Positions 18,070 to 27,993 are shown, counted from the stretch's first letter. The stretch is 44,987 nt of DNA from Planctomycetota bacterium (GCA_026991575.1 JALXBF010000143.1:1-44987), one strand, 5' to 3'. Made by a program: numbers and translations. Notes: generated by a model not told the origin, from the letters alone.

Positions 18070-21000
18070 TTATTGCTTCGCGAGTTGGCCGCGTCGGATG
18101 CGCAGCTTCACCGGCGCGGCGCCATGCAGAGTATTCGCCCCCTCACGCCGCGCATACACCCCGAACCAACGCTCCTGCTCACCCACCCACGGCTCCGCGT
18201 ACACCCGGATCCACCGCTCCTGCTCGCGCTCCGTGATCAGAATACCGTTCAGGCCTACGTCCAGCACACGCACTCCATGCGGCAAACCAACAAGCTCAAT
18301 TGGCACGCGACCCTTGAAGCCTCCGCGCCTCCGGATGGAAACTTTCAGCCGCGCCGTTGCTCCCGGCGCCAGCAGCAGCTCCTGCCGATCCACCGACGTG
18401 ACAATATCACCGGGAGGCTGCACTCGAATCTGGCCCAACGACAGCCGCTGCGTGACCGCCTTGCCGTCAATCACCGCCCGGGCCACAACCTGGACGTCGC
18501 CACTGCCCTGTGGCCCAGGCTTCAACTCGGCCCCGGCATACAGGGGCACCGACGCGTCGAACGTCTCTGCCTCCACAACCGTCCCGGGCAATACGCACCC
18601 TTTTGGAACCCGTTCAAAGGTGACGGTCACGGGACCGGCAAACTGGTCCAACCGCTCGCAGCTGATCCTGATCGGCACCGCGCCACCCTGCCAAACGGAC
18701 GGCGATCGCGGCGAAACGCTGATACGGAACCCAGGTTCGGGAGGTCGGACTGTGAGCCGGTAGCCGTAACCGACGCCGCCGGCACCGCGAGCGTCGCGGA
18801 TGGCCACCACGTACGTGCCATCAGCTGGCGCGGTGAAGTAGACCCGGGAATCGCGCTCATAGCGGGGGGCAGCATCGTCGTTGCGGTAGTACAGGCGGAA
18901 TTGAGGCATTCCGTTCGGCGTTAGTTTGGTGCCTGGCGGATGAACGGACACCTTGTAGACAACCGTTCCCACTGGCTTATAGGACGGCGTCGTGTCGAAG
19001 TACGTCAACCGGCGACCACCAAACGAAAAGAAGAGCACGTCGTCGTCGGGGTTGCGTGGCAGCCTCTTGATCCGCACGACCTCGCCGTCGGCGTAAAGGT
19101 AGTCGTTCGTTGCCAGCTCGGCCCACGCTTCGATCCGGAACCCCGTCTGGCGTGCGTCGCGGACGTTCAGGGTCGTATATGTCTGGGCCTCACAGCGCAG
19201 CACGGCCCGCTCAATCGGCCGCAGATCTTGATCGAGAACTTCGATGAACGAGTCCAGCCGCGAGCCGAGGTCCGCCGCGCGCAGCTCGACCACAAGTTGC
19301 TCGCCGGCCCGGGCCTGAAACGCGACGTAGTCCACGTCTCCAGGGCGGTCAATGCGACCGTCGACTGTGCCCGGAATCTGCTTGAGCCTCAGCCAGCCCG
19401 CCGGCTCCTGCGTACTGTCGCGCTCTTCCACGACAGCAGGGAAACGTCCCAGAAAGACACGGACCGGATTCAGCGGCGACGGATCGAGCCTCAGCGTGCG
19501 CCACTTGCCCACCTCCTCCGCTGCGGCAGCAATTTGAACCCGCCGCTCCGGCATCCCCAGGTTAACCCCTCGCACCACCACCGTACGCGACTTGCCGTCC
19601 GCCGGGATGCCTAACGGGAAAACCTCCGTCACGACGGGCAACTTGCCCATCGTGATCACGTACCAGGCGTTGCCGGCGCCACGGAACTGGGCGTCGCGCA
19701 CCTCGACCGTGTAGCGACCGGCACGCTCCGCACGCCAGCCGGCGAGCCCATCGTAGGAGCTGGCGACCACGCGCCCGTCCGGATCATGTACGAGCACGAT
19801 CGGCTCCAGCTGGCGTGCGCCCGGCTCGTTGCGTATGACCACCCCGATTTCATCCCCTGCCGCCAGTTCGATCGCGTAGAAATCGATCGCCCCGGCGGCC
19901 TCCAGCCTTCCGCGCACGGATCGCCCGGCCGGCACGCGTTGCGCAGCGGCGCGACGGTTGTTCGGCTCAACCTCTGCAACCAGCGGGTATTCAACGACGA
20001 GCAGATCAGTGGCTGCCTGACCCCCTCGGCCTTTCAGCACAAGCCGATACACGCCACCACGCACATCAGAGGGCAGCTTGACCGAGAGCACCAGTTCGCC
20101 AGCCCCCCGCTCGGTCAGCTTCAGCACCGCCGCCGCAATGCCCTGAAGCTCGGCCCGTTCGATCCAGCGCAGCTGCTTGCCCTTCACCGTCACACGCACC
20201 GTGGCACCGGCGGCAGCCACGGCCGGCTCTACGGCGGTGATCTGCGGAGCGGGTGGCTTCGGCAGCGGACCAGTAAGCCAGCGTGCCGCCGGCAAAGCCG
20301 ACACGCCAGTCGCCCCCCGGGCCGGCACCACTTTGAGAAGTCCGTTGAACAGCCCGACAAACACTGTCCCGTTCACCGGGTCGATTGCCAACGTATGCGG
20401 CTGGTCCTCAAGCCCCGACAGCGTCCGTTCCTCAGTGAGCGTCGCCGCTTGCCACCACTTCAGCGTGCCATCTTCCGCGATGGACACCAGCCGGGAACCG
20501 TCGGCCGAAAACCTCAGCTGGACCACCGGCCCTTCATGGGCAAACGTGCTGCGGAGTAGTCGGCCACCGGCCTCGCTGACCTCCCAGATACGAATGCTGC
20601 GGTCCACGCCTGCAGCCGCGACCCAGTTCCGCTTCGGATGCCACGCTACTGTGTACAACCAGTCGGTGGACTCGGTCAGCGAATAGAGCCGTTTGCGGCT
20701 GGCCACATGCCAGATCTTCACGGTTCGGTCCGCCGCGGCCGTGGCCAGGTAGGCGCCGTCAGGACTCCAGGCCAGGCCGTAGACCGCATCGCTGTGGTCC
20801 TTCAGGTCGGCCAGCTTCTTGCCGACCGCTACGTCCCACAGGCGCACGAGCTTGTCGTAGCTAGCCGACGCCAGCACCTCCGGTCGGCGTGGGTGAAACG
20901 CCAGGTCATAGACCGTATCAACGTGGGCCTCCAGAATCCGAGCCGGCCGGAGGGGTTCGTACAACGGATGGGTTGGCAACCGATAGATCGCGACCTTTGC

Positions 21001-21624
21001 CGCCACAGTCGGCATCCCGAACGCCGCCGCCAGCCAGCGGCCATCGGAGCTCAGTGCTACGGCGGTGACCCGATCCGGCAGCGGGCCCACTCGTCCCCAG
21101 AGCTGCTGCCCGGCGGGCTTCAGCAGCACCACGTACCGGCCAACCGCCAGCGCAAGCAACGACCCGTCGGGTACCAGGTCCGAATCGACGATAGCCGGCG
21201 GCACGGACCGGCGCGGCCGAATCGTGGGCAGAACCAGTGTTGCCCGGGCCTGGTCCGTGTCGTCCACCGCGCCGGCTGCGATCCACCGGCGAAGCAGCTG
21301 AATCTCCTCGGCTGACGGCTGACGCGCTTCGGGCGGTGGCATGTGAGGCTTTCTCTTCTTTTCGACCAACAAAACCAGAAGGCTGGCATCCGGCCTGCCC
21401 GGCACGATCACGTCACCAGAATTGCCCCCAAGAGAGAGGGACTCATAATCGGTCAGATCCAGCCCCCCTTCTGTCTTCTCCGCGTTATGGCACCACACGC
21501 AATAGCGCGCCAGAAACGGCCGAACTTCCCGGTAATAGCTAGGTCCTTTCGGCTGGGTCGCATTCGTCGGGCCGTCCTGGGCGGCGCCTAGCACCAACAG
21601 GGCAGCGGTTAATAGCGCACGCAT
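18070..21624 (-). CDS. Planctomycete cytochrome C (PSC1) / WD40 / Ig-like surface protein
   Basis: A 1184-residue exported protein. Residues 1-~22 are a signal peptide. Residues ~30-120 form the planctomycete-type cytochrome C domain, with the heme motif CVWCH at 42-46 and 'KPHMPPPEA', which may supply the axial methionine M95. Residues ~140-450 hold WD40-like repeats ('VYDLAFHPRRPEVLASASYD', 'KLVRLWDV', 'VYGLAWSPDGAYLATAAADR'). The remainder is beta-rich, with pre-peptidase-like or Ig-like modules ('VEPNNRRAAAQRVPAGRSVRG', 'RIDRPGDVDYVAFQARAGEQ'). Near the C terminus, EQERW recurs with a 15-residue period. The gene lies 17 bp after the DUF1549/1553 gene, and this partnership is typical of planctomycetes. 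It is probably periplasmic or surface located; the actual role is unknown. Confidence 0.9.
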   Translation of the reverse strand: MRALLTAALLVLGAAQDGPTNATQPKGPSYYREVRPFLARYCVWCHNAEKTEGGLDLTDYESLSLGGNSGDVIVPGRPDASLLVLLVEKKRKPHMPPPEARQPSAEEIQLLRRWIAAGAVDDTDQARATLVLPTIRPRRSVPPAIVDSDLVPDGSLLALAVGRYVVLLKPAGQQLWGRVGPLPDRVTAVALSSDGRWLAAAFGMPTVAAKVAIYRLPTHPLYEPLRPARILEAHVDTVYDLAFHPRRPEVLASASYDKLVRLWDVAVGKKLADLKDHSDAVYGLAWSPDGAYLATAAADRTVKIWHVASRKRLYSLTESTDWLYTVAWHPKRNWVAAAGVDRSIRIWEVSEAGGRLLRSTFAHEGPVVQLRFSADGSRLVSIAEDGTLKWWQAATLTEERTLSGLEDQPHTLAIDPVNGTVFVGLFNGLLKVVPARGATGVSALPAARWLTGPLPKPPAPQITAVEPAVAAAGATVRVTVKGKQLRWIERAELQGIAAAVLKLTERGAGELVLSVKLPSDVRGGVYRLVLKGRGGQAATDLLVVEYPLVAEVEPNNRRAAAQRVPAGRSVRGRLEAAGAIDFYAIELAAGDEIGVVIRNEPGARQLEPIVLVHDPDGRVVASSYDGLAGWRAERAGRYTVEVRDAQFRGAGNAWYVITMGKLPVVTEVFPLGIPADGKSRTVVVRGVNLGMPERRVQIAAAAEEVGKWRTLRLDPSPLNPVRVFLGRFPAVVEERDSTQEPAGWLRLKQIPGTVDGRIDRPGDVDYVAFQARAGEQLVVELRAADLGSRLDSFIEVLDQDLRPIERAVLRCEAQTYTTLNVRDARQTGFRIEAWAELATNDYLYADGEVVRIKRLPRNPDDDVLFFSFGGRRLTYFDTTPSYKPVGTVVYKVSVHPPGTKLTPNGMPQFRLYYRNDDAAPRYERDSRVYFTAPADGTYVVAIRDARGAGGVGYGYRLTVRPPEPGFRISVSPRSPSVWQGGAVPIRISCERLDQFAGPVTVTFERVPKGCVLPGTVVEAETFDASVPLYAGAELKPGPQGSGDVQVVARAVIDGKAVTQRLSLGQIRVQPPGDIVTSVDRQELLLAPGATARLKVSIRRRGGFKGRVPIELVGLPHGVRVLDVGLNGILITEREQERWIRVYAEPWVGEQERWFGVYARREGANTLHGAAPVKLRIRRGQLAKQ

Positions 21625-21641
21625 GGTAGTTCCCGAACGCC

Positions 21642-24104
21642 TCAGTGATTGAAAGTGAATTCCCGCGACGTCAACACGGCCCAGAACAGATCCTCGAGCT
21701 GTTCGCGCGTGGGGGGACGATCCAGGGGAGCCGGGGCATCATCGGTTCCGAGAGCCTGCGCCAGCTTCTGCTTTTCCTGCTCGGACGGCTTACGGCTGAG
21801 CGCCAGCAAGTACAGCCGTTCGATCGCTTCGCCCAACGGGATCTTCTCGGCTAGCCAACGTGCTATCCTGCCTTTGTCGGACCGCAACTTGGCGTTGAGC
21901 GTTTCGCCGTTGAACAGGTGTAGCGTTTGGGCAATGCTGGCATCGTTCTGCCGCTCGCAACTGCATGGCTGTTCCCGCTTCGGTCGCCCGAACACATCCA
22001 GAAAGTAGCTGGGAACCTTGACATCGGGCAGTTGGATCGCGCGCGTGCCAAGCGGGTAGCCCCGATAACGATCCGGAACAGCCGTGACATAGGCGAACGC
22101 GTCGGCCAGCACCTCTGCCGTCAGCCTGCGCACGCGGTAGTACGAGTACCAGCGGTCATCGAAGGCGTTCTCAGGTGATGGCACACTGCTGCGCTGGTAG
22201 GTGGCCGAAGAGAGAATCGTCCGAATCAACCAGCGCAGGTCATAGCCATGTTTAACGAACTCCGCACTCAAGCGCTCCAGGAGCGGTTCATTGGATGCCG
22301 GGTTGGTTACCCGCAGATCATCGGGCGGATCAACGATACCGCGGCCCAGCAGAGCAGCCCAGACGCGGTTGACAATCGAGCGAGCAAACAGCGCGTTCCG
22401 GTCCGAGGTAAGCCATTCGGCCAGATACTGGCGGCGGGTTCCTGCGTAGTCTGCCGGCATTGGCGCGCCGTCGAGTGGGGCTGGACGCATGGGCACGCCA
22501 CGACGCGGATGCAGCACATCGCCGTCCGGCGCGTCGTAGACAACGACCTCGCCCGGCTGTTTGCCATTCTTCAGCCGCACGCGAGCAAATAGATTCGCGG
22601 TCGCGTAGTACTGGTCCTGCGTCCACTTCTCGAGCGGATGGTTGTGACAACGGGCGCAGGTCAGAGACGTGCCAAGGAACGTGACCGAGGTGGTCTCGGT
22701 CAACTGCACGACGTCCTTGTGCAGGACGAAGTAGTTGGCGGCACCGTTCTGGAGATTGCTTCCCGTGGCGGTCAGCACCTGGCGTGCCACCGTCTGCCAA
22801 CTGCGGTTTTCCGCCACGGCCTCCCGCAACCAGCGTTGAAAGGCCCACAGTGCCGGCGCGGGCAGCCGTTCCGAGGACAGCAGGAACATGTCCGACAGCC
22901 AGTAGGTCCAGTAGTCTACGAACGCCTCGGTACGCAGCAGCTCCTCAATCAGCCGCAGCCGCTTTTTCGGGTCGCGGTCCGCAACGAATCGTTCCACCCG
23001 CTCGGGCTCAGGAAGCGTGCCGGTCGCGTCCAGATAGACCCGGCGGATAAAGGTGCGGTCGTCGCACAACGGGGCCGGCGGGATACCAAGCTCGGCAAGC
23101 TTCTTCAGCACCAGGTCGTCAATGAAATTGAATCGTTCGGCCTGTGCGAAGACCGACTCGGCTACGTCCGTGCGGAACGGCACCAGCACGGAGGCCTTCG
23201 CGACGAAATTCCCAAACAGCGCGTACACTTGAGCCTCGCCGCGTCCTTCGACGGCCGCGACACCGTGTTCCGTCACGTTGGCCACGACCATGTTCGAGGA
23301 GGTGTACTTGCACCGATCGGTAATGTCACGCACCGTGCCGTCCGAATAGTGTGCCAGGACAACGAACTGCTGGCTGTCACCCGGGCTGAGCTGGACATGT
23401 TCCGGCAGCATCGTCACGCGTTCCACCACAGGGTCGTCCGGCCGTGGCGCCGGACAACCGTTGGCGATCCAATCGGCCAGGATCCAGAACTCGTCGGAGC
23501 CTAGTTCGAACCGCAGCCCTCCGCCGTGCGGTACGGTCATGGTCGGCTTCACGAGCAGCAAGCTACGGCCGGGATGCTCCAGATCCACGCGGCGGCCACG
23601 GGCCTGACGGGTAAGGACGCGGAAATCGCTCTGCGGATCGTAGCCCCGAAGCGACAACTTCAGCCCCCCTTTGCCAGCCGCCGCGCCGTGACAAGCACCC
23701 GAGTTACAGCCGGAACGGGTCAGAACCGGAATCACGTCGTTACGAAATGAAGGAACGTAAGGCTGCGGTCCCGAACGGACCTCCACCTCAACTTCTCGCG
23801 TGAGCTTGCCGAGGCGCACCATCAGCTTCGTTCGCCCGGGTCTCAGTCCGTGCAGGCGGCCCTGTTGGTCGAGCACAGCAATCGTGCGGTCGGCAACGCG
23901 CAGCTCGGCAACCGGGGTCACATCGCCAATGGCCCGGTCGTCCCCGTCGATCGCTTCCACGACGATCCGCTGCGTGGCGCCCACGCGCCAGAGGACGATC
24001 GGTGCAGGGAACACACGGAGCTCGGCCGGTTCCTTCGGGCCAGCAGCCACTACCACCTCAGCAAGAAGGAGAATACATGAGCAAGTGACAATGCGAGCTT
24101 GCAC
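21642..24104 (-). CDS. DUF1549/DUF1553 protein with Ig-like (BIG2) domains
   Basis: An 820-residue exported protein. After a signal peptide ('CILLLAEVVVAAG'), residues ~28-110 and ~225-305 look like BIG2-type Ig folds. Between them lies the conserved 'SGCNSGACHGAAAGKGGLKL' block (C133, C138, H139), a heme-like C-x4-C-H. DUF1549 spans ~325-500 and includes CARCH (483-487), a standard C-x2-C-H heme motif followed by 'NHPLEKWTQDQYY'. DUF1553 follows, with 'LFARSIVNRVWAALLGRGIV' and 'LRWLIRTILSSATYQRSS'. GTG start at 24104 supported by GGAGG 7 bp upstream. It sits 67 bp after the DUF1501 gene. These proteins always pair with DUF1501 proteins in planctomycetes; function is not established, though redox or polysaccharide roles have been proposed. 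Confidence 0.93.
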   Translation of the reverse strand: MQARIVTCSCILLLAEVVVAAGPKEPAELRVFPAPIVLWRVGATQRIVVEAIDGDDRAIGDVTPVAELRVADRTIAVLDQQGRLHGLRPGRTKLMVRLGKLTREVEVEVRSGPQPYVPSFRNDVIPVLTRSGCNSGACHGAAAGKGGLKLSLRGYDPQSDFRVLTRQARGRRVDLEHPGRSLLLVKPTMTVPHGGGLRFELGSDEFWILADWIANGCPAPRPDDPVVERVTMLPEHVQLSPGDSQQFVVLAHYSDGTVRDITDRCKYTSSNMVVANVTEHGVAAVEGRGEAQVYALFGNFVAKASVLVPFRTDVAESVFAQAERFNFIDDLVLKKLAELGIPPAPLCDDRTFIRRVYLDATGTLPEPERVERFVADRDPKKRLRLIEELLRTEAFVDYWTYWLSDMFLLSSERLPAPALWAFQRWLREAVAENRSWQTVARQVLTATGSNLQNGAANYFVLHKDVVQLTETTSVTFLGTSLTCARCHNHPLEKWTQDQYYATANLFARVRLKNGKQPGEVVVYDAPDGDVLHPRRGVPMRPAPLDGAPMPADYAGTRRQYLAEWLTSDRNALFARSIVNRVWAALLGRGIVDPPDDLRVTNPASNEPLLERLSAEFVKHGYDLRWLIRTILSSATYQRSSVPSPENAFDDRWYSYYRVRRLTAEVLADAFAYVTAVPDRYRGYPLGTRAIQLPDVKVPSYFLDVFGRPKREQPCSCERQNDASIAQTLHLFNGETLNAKLRSDKGRIARWLAEKIPLGEAIERLYLLALSRKPSEQEKQKLAQALGTDDAPAPLDRPPTREQLEDLFWAVLTSREFTFNH

Positions 24105-24171
24105 GGTGCTGCCTCCGGACTCAGCCGACGCGGGTCAGTTCTGGACCTCGCAGGCCACTAGGTCGGGCCGG

Positions 24172-25545
24172 CTAGAGCAGTTCTCGGATGGGCTGGACGT
24201 TGTAGTCCACCAACGGAATGGGCCGGCTCTGCGGCCCTGGCAGCTCATGGTGCACGTCAAAGCCTAGGCCGGCCAAGATGGTCGCGACGACTTCGGCCGG
24301 TGTCACCGGCCTGCTCTTGGGAACGTAGCCAAGTTCGTCCGATTCCCCCACGACCACCCCACCACGCAACGGACCGCCTCCCAAGAGGATGGTCCACACG
24401 CCAGGATGATGGTCACGACCGCCGGCCGGATTGATCTTCGGCGTCCGGCCAAACTCTCCCATCGCGATCACCATCGTGTTCTCGTACAGGCCCCGCTCGA
24501 CCAACTCCTCGATCAGCGTCGTGAAGGCTCGGTCGAAGTTCGGAGCCACTTCGTCTTTCATCTGCAAGATGTCAGTGAACGGCCTCGAGCCGTGAATGTC
24601 CCAGGTCACCTCGTTGAAAACGGTCTCGAACATGTTGATGGTTACGAACCGAACGCCGCGCTCAATCAACCGTCTGGCCAGCAAGCAGCATTGGCCAAAG
24701 CGTGTGCGGCCATAGCGGTCCCGTACGCTGTCCGGTTCCTTGTGGATGTCGAACGCCTCGCGGGCTTCACGGCTGGTCATTAGGGTGTAGGCCTGGCGGA
24801 AAGCGTCGTCGTACTGTTTTGCCTGAGGGCTTGCTTCGAAGCCACGAAGCGACTGCTCGACCAACTCGCGCAGCCGGCGGCGGCGCCGAACACGGACGGC
24901 CGAGACGTACTCAGGAGGCAAGAGATCGCGGACGCGATAGTTTGGGTCGTTGGGATCGGCGTTTAGTACGAACGGGTCGTAGGCTCGGCCCAGGTAACCG
25001 GCATCCTGTCCATGTGGCATGTTGCCGCCCGTGGGGCCGATTGGCTTGGGCATGAGTACGTGCGGCGGGATTGCCCCCTTGGGGCCGCGCAAGTAGCTGA
25101 GGATGCAGCCCACGTGCGGGTACTGAATACCGCCGGAAAACAAGCGGCCGGTCTGCATGAGCTGGTGGCCGGTATCGTGCACGGCCGTAGCCGTGTGATA
25201 GACGGATCGGATAAGCGAGATCTTGTCGGTGTAGCGCGCCAGTCTTGGGAAGATCTCCGTGACGTGGATGCCCGGCACCTTGGTGCGGATCGGCTTGAAC
25301 GGCCCGCGAACCTCTTCGGGCGCGTGCGGCTTTGGGTCCCATGTATCGATATGGCTGGGGCCTCCGACAAGGAAGATGAGAATGCAGTTGACGTCGCGGC
25401 TCGGATCGGCACAGCGAGCCTGGCGTGCGGCGAAGAGCTCCGGTAAACCGAGCCCCAGCAAGGACAAGGTCCCTGCGTGCAGGAAGTCCCTGCGCGTAAA
25501 GCCGTCGCAAAACCGCGCCGGCCGTTTTGCGTCGAGTCGGATCAT
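24172..25545 (-). CDS. DUF1501 domain protein with twin-arginine signal
   Basis: A 457-residue DUF1501 protein. The N terminus carries 'FTRRDFLHAGTLSLLGLGLP', a twin-arginine export signal, so it is folded before export. The conserved DUF1501 blocks are visible: 'CILIFLVGGPSHIDTWDPKP', 'GIHVTEIFPRLARYTDKISL', 'HDTGHQLMQTGRLF', 'VIAMGEFGRTPKINPAGGRD' and 'VVGESDELGYVPKSRPVTP'. The family is distantly related to alkaline phosphatase/sulfatase-fold enzymes, and the His and Asp residues would be metal ligands. The frame extends upstream to 25650, but ATG 25545 is chosen because GGAGGA lies 10 bp upstream and the twin-arginine motif follows 18 residues later. It is the first gene of the DUF1501-DUF1549/1553-PSC1 operon. 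Confidence 0.93.
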   Translation of the reverse strand: MIRLDAKRPARFCDGFTRRDFLHAGTLSLLGLGLPELFAARQARCADPSRDVNCILIFLVGGPSHIDTWDPKPHAPEEVRGPFKPIRTKVPGIHVTEIFPRLARYTDKISLIRSVYHTATAVHDTGHQLMQTGRLFSGGIQYPHVGCILSYLRGPKGAIPPHVLMPKPIGPTGGNMPHGQDAGYLGRAYDPFVLNADPNDPNYRVRDLLPPEYVSAVRVRRRRRLRELVEQSLRGFEASPQAKQYDDAFRQAYTLMTSREAREAFDIHKEPDSVRDRYGRTRFGQCCLLARRLIERGVRFVTINMFETVFNEVTWDIHGSRPFTDILQMKDEVAPNFDRAFTTLIEELVERGLYENTMVIAMGEFGRTPKINPAGGRDHHPGVWTILLGGGPLRGGVVVGESDELGYVPKSRPVTPAEVVATILAGLGFDVHHELPGPQSRPIPLVDYNVQPIRELL

Positions 25546-25583
25546 GCCTGCCGATCCTCCCGTGCCTGTTCGTACGCTAATCC

Positions 25584-25613
25584 ATGTTACCTGCGGTTCA
25601 GCTGGCTCCGCAA
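25584..25613 (-). promoter_or_regulatory. Weak candidate promoter for the DUF1501 operon
   Basis: On the minus strand TTGCGG (25608-25613) is followed after 18 bp by TAACAT (25584-25589), about 40 bp before the DUF1501 start codon. Both boxes are imperfect. It is the best match in the 219-bp gap that precedes the operon. Confidence 0.22.
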
Positions 25614-25764
25614 CACACCTCGACCCAGCCCGACCGTCTGCTGGGCGCAACGGGATCAGGAGAATCGCAGTACTTCAGTACCTCCCGGCGTGGTCATCGT
25701 CCGGAGGGGTGCTGGCCACAGGGGTGGCCGTATCCGCCGCAGTGGGTTCCAGGTGCGGACCGGT

Positions 25765-26853
25765 TCAGCGTGCCGACCGGCGTACGCCGTTGCCTCGTCT
25801 GCCGTGATCCCGGATGAAGCGGTCCAGCTTCTCGCGATGGCCGGTGACGATGATGGTGTCGCCGGGCTGGAAGACGGTCTCCGGTGACGGATTCACGTGC
25901 ATGAATTCGCCTCGCCGCAGCGCGATGACGATGATGTCGTACGCGTCACGCAGGCCACTGTCGCGCAGCGTCCTGCCGACCAGCGTGCTGTCGTCGCGCA
26001 GCTCAATCTCCTCAACTGCCAGCTCAATGTCTCTGCCACCCACGGCCAGATCCAGGAACTCGACGACGGAGGGTCTCAGGATGGCGTGCGCGATGCGGAG
26101 GCCTCCGAGCCGGTAAGGCGCGACGACGCGGTCGGCACCGGCCCGGGTCAGTTTTCGTTCGGCCCGCTCATCGTCCGCACGGGCCACGATGCGTAGCGCG
26201 GGATTCATCAGCCGGGCGGTCATGGTGATGTAGAGGTTGTCGGCATCGGAGGCCAGCGACGCTACCAGCGCACGTGCCCGCTCCAGGCCAGCCTCGCGCA
26301 GCACGTCCTCTGACGTTGCATCCCCCTCCAGCGGGATACCGTGCTGGAAGGTGACATCGCGGAGCACCTCCAGATTCCGGTCGATGACAACGAACGGCTG
26401 GCCCGCAGCGTCCAGTTCCCGGCACACCAGCCGACCGACGCGGCCATAGCCACAGACAATGACGTGGTCCTTTAGTTCGGCAAGGATGCGACGCACGCGA
26501 TAACTCCCGAGCAGTACCTGCAGTTCTCCCTCGAGGATCGACTGAATCACTACCGTCCCGCTGTAGAACAGGGCAAAGACGCCGCTGAGGGCTAAGAGAA
26601 TCGTAAACACCTGGCCCGCCGGAGACAGCGGCCCAACCTCGCGGTATCCCACCGTCGTTAGCGTGATGACGGTCATGTACAGGCAATCAAGCAGCGGCCA
26701 TCCTTCGATGAGCCGGTAGCCGACGGTGCCGGCTAACAACAGCGTCGGGGGAACGGCCAGCAGGGTAACCAGACGCTTGGCGAGCTGGCGGCGCAGGATG
26801 GCAATGTTCGCTTGAGGCGTTAGCGTCAGATGGGTAGCTGGAGAAGCTTCCAT
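25765..26853 (-). CDS. Potassium channel with TrkA-N/TrkA-C (RCK) domains
   Basis: A 362-residue protein with a two-helix K+ channel pore and a cytoplasmic RCK gating region. TM1 lies near residues 28-46. The selectivity filter is 'TLTTVGYREV' (T67-V68-G69-Y70), followed by TM2 to ~105. The TrkA-N Rossmann domain begins 'HVIVCGYGRVGR' (G135, G137, G140) with D158 closing the second strand, fitting NAD(H) or nucleotide binding. A TrkA-C domain fills ~275-350 ('DIELAVEEIELRDDSTLVGR'). Its function should be ligand-gated K+ flux in the inner membrane. It starts 18 bp after the site-2 protease gene, so the two are probably co-transcribed. ATG start at 26853 has only a weak ribosome-binding site, consistent with coupling. 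Confidence 0.93.
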   Translation of the reverse strand: MEASPATHLTLTPQANIAILRRQLAKRLVTLLAVPPTLLLAGTVGYRLIEGWPLLDCLYMTVITLTTVGYREVGPLSPAGQVFTILLALSGVFALFYSGTVVIQSILEGELQVLLGSYRVRRILAELKDHVIVCGYGRVGRLVCRELDAAGQPFVVIDRNLEVLRDVTFQHGIPLEGDATSEDVLREAGLERARALVASLASDADNLYITMTARLMNPALRIVARADDERAERKLTRAGADRVVAPYRLGGLRIAHAILRPSVVEFLDLAVGGRDIELAVEEIELRDDSTLVGRTLRDSGLRDAYDIIVIALRRGEFMHVNPSPETVFQPGDTIIVTGHREKLDRFIRDHGRRGNGVRRSAR

Positions 26854-26871
26854 GTCGTCGCGATCTCAGCG

Positions 26872-27993
26872 TCAGCTCTGGTCGGTGGTTGCTGATCCGG
26901 AAGGCTGTGCCACGCGCCGACGGCGCGCGAGGGCCTCGCGAATCATCAAGTATTCGCTCAAGTTCTCGGGCGTCAGGATGCCGACCAGCTCCCCATCCCG
27001 CAGCACCGGAAGAGACAGACAACGGCACTGCTGCAGTCGAAGCAGAACCTGATCCAGCAGCTCGTGCGCATCGGCGGTGGCAAAGTCCCGTGACATGACC
27101 ATTCGCACCGGCGCGTCCTGACCATGCTGCGTCAGCCCACGCAGCAGGTCCGAGCGGGTCAGCACGCCCACGACCCGCCCGTCTTCGACCACCGGAAAGT
27201 CGTGCTGGAACCCAGCCAGCACCAGCTCGGCCGCCTTCTGCAATGGATCGTCCGGCTCGAGCACGTGAAATTCGGTAATCATCGCCAGCTCGACCGGGAT
27301 GCCCGATAAAGCGGACTCCATCTGGGCCATGGCCGCCTCTTCGGCCGCCCCAATCCAGACAAACAGGGCGATGAAGATCAGGAACGGATTCGCCAACAGC
27401 CCCCACAACCCGAACAACAACGCCATCCCCTGCCCCACAGCGGCCGCCATCTGAGTGGCCCGGACGTAGTCCATGCGCATGGCAAGCAAGCTGCGCAGGA
27501 TACGACCGCCGTCCATCGGGAAAGCAGGCAGCAGGTTGAATAGCGCCAGGATGACGTTGACCCAGAACAGCTGCACAAGAAGGGGCGACTGCAACAGGGC
27601 CGTCAGCTGCCAGTCCACCGCCGCTCGCTGAAAGACGATAACCAGATACAGCAGCCCGGCCAGCGCAACGTTCACCGCCGGACCGGCCAGCGCCACCCAG
27701 AACTCCTGGATCGGCTTACGTGGAATCCGCTCCAACCGCGCGATGCCGCCAATCGGCAACAGAATAATCTCGCGCGTCCGGATCCCGAAGTACCGTGCTG
27801 TCAGGGCGTGGCCGAGTTCGTGGAGCACAACGATGCCGAACAAAAGGACCATGAACAGTGTCGACGAGAGGGCAGCCGGCAGACCACCGCGCCAGTAGCC
27901 TGCCAGTGCGATCCACACCAGGAAGATGACGAACGTCACGTGGGCATAAACCTTGATTCCAGCAACGCGAGCAACGGCAATCGACCAGCGCAT
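26872..27993 (-). CDS. Site-2 protease family (M50) protein with CBS domains
   Basis: A 373-residue intramembrane zinc metalloprotease. HELGH at residues 58-62 provides two zinc ligands and the catalytic glutamate. The second motif 'NLLPAFPMDGGRILRSLLA' supplies D161 as third ligand. About six hydrophobic segments occupy residues 15-215. The C-terminal half contains two CBS modules (~232-290 'FPVVEDGRVVGVLTRSDLL' and ~297-352 'LPVLRDGELVGILTPENL'), the architecture of the archaeal/bacterial MjS2P type, where CBS may tune activity through nucleotide binding. Substrate, possibly an anti-sigma factor or membrane protein, is not apparent here. ATG 27993 has GGAG 7 bp upstream. It is divergent from the UspA gene and precedes the K+ channel. 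Confidence 0.93.
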   Translation of the reverse strand: MRWSIAVARVAGIKVYAHVTFVIFLVWIALAGYWRGGLPAALSSTLFMVLLFGIVVLHELGHALTARYFGIRTREIILLPIGGIARLERIPRKPIQEFWVALAGPAVNVALAGLLYLVIVFQRAAVDWQLTALLQSPLLVQLFWVNVILALFNLLPAFPMDGGRILRSLLAMRMDYVRATQMAAAVGQGMALLFGLWGLLANPFLIFIALFVWIGAAEEAAMAQMESALSGIPVELAMITEFHVLEPDDPLQKAAELVLAGFQHDFPVVEDGRVVGVLTRSDLLRGLTQHGQDAPVRMVMSRDFATADAHELLDQVLLRLQQCRCLSLPVLRDGELVGILTPENLSEYLMIREALARRRRVAQPSGSATTDQS

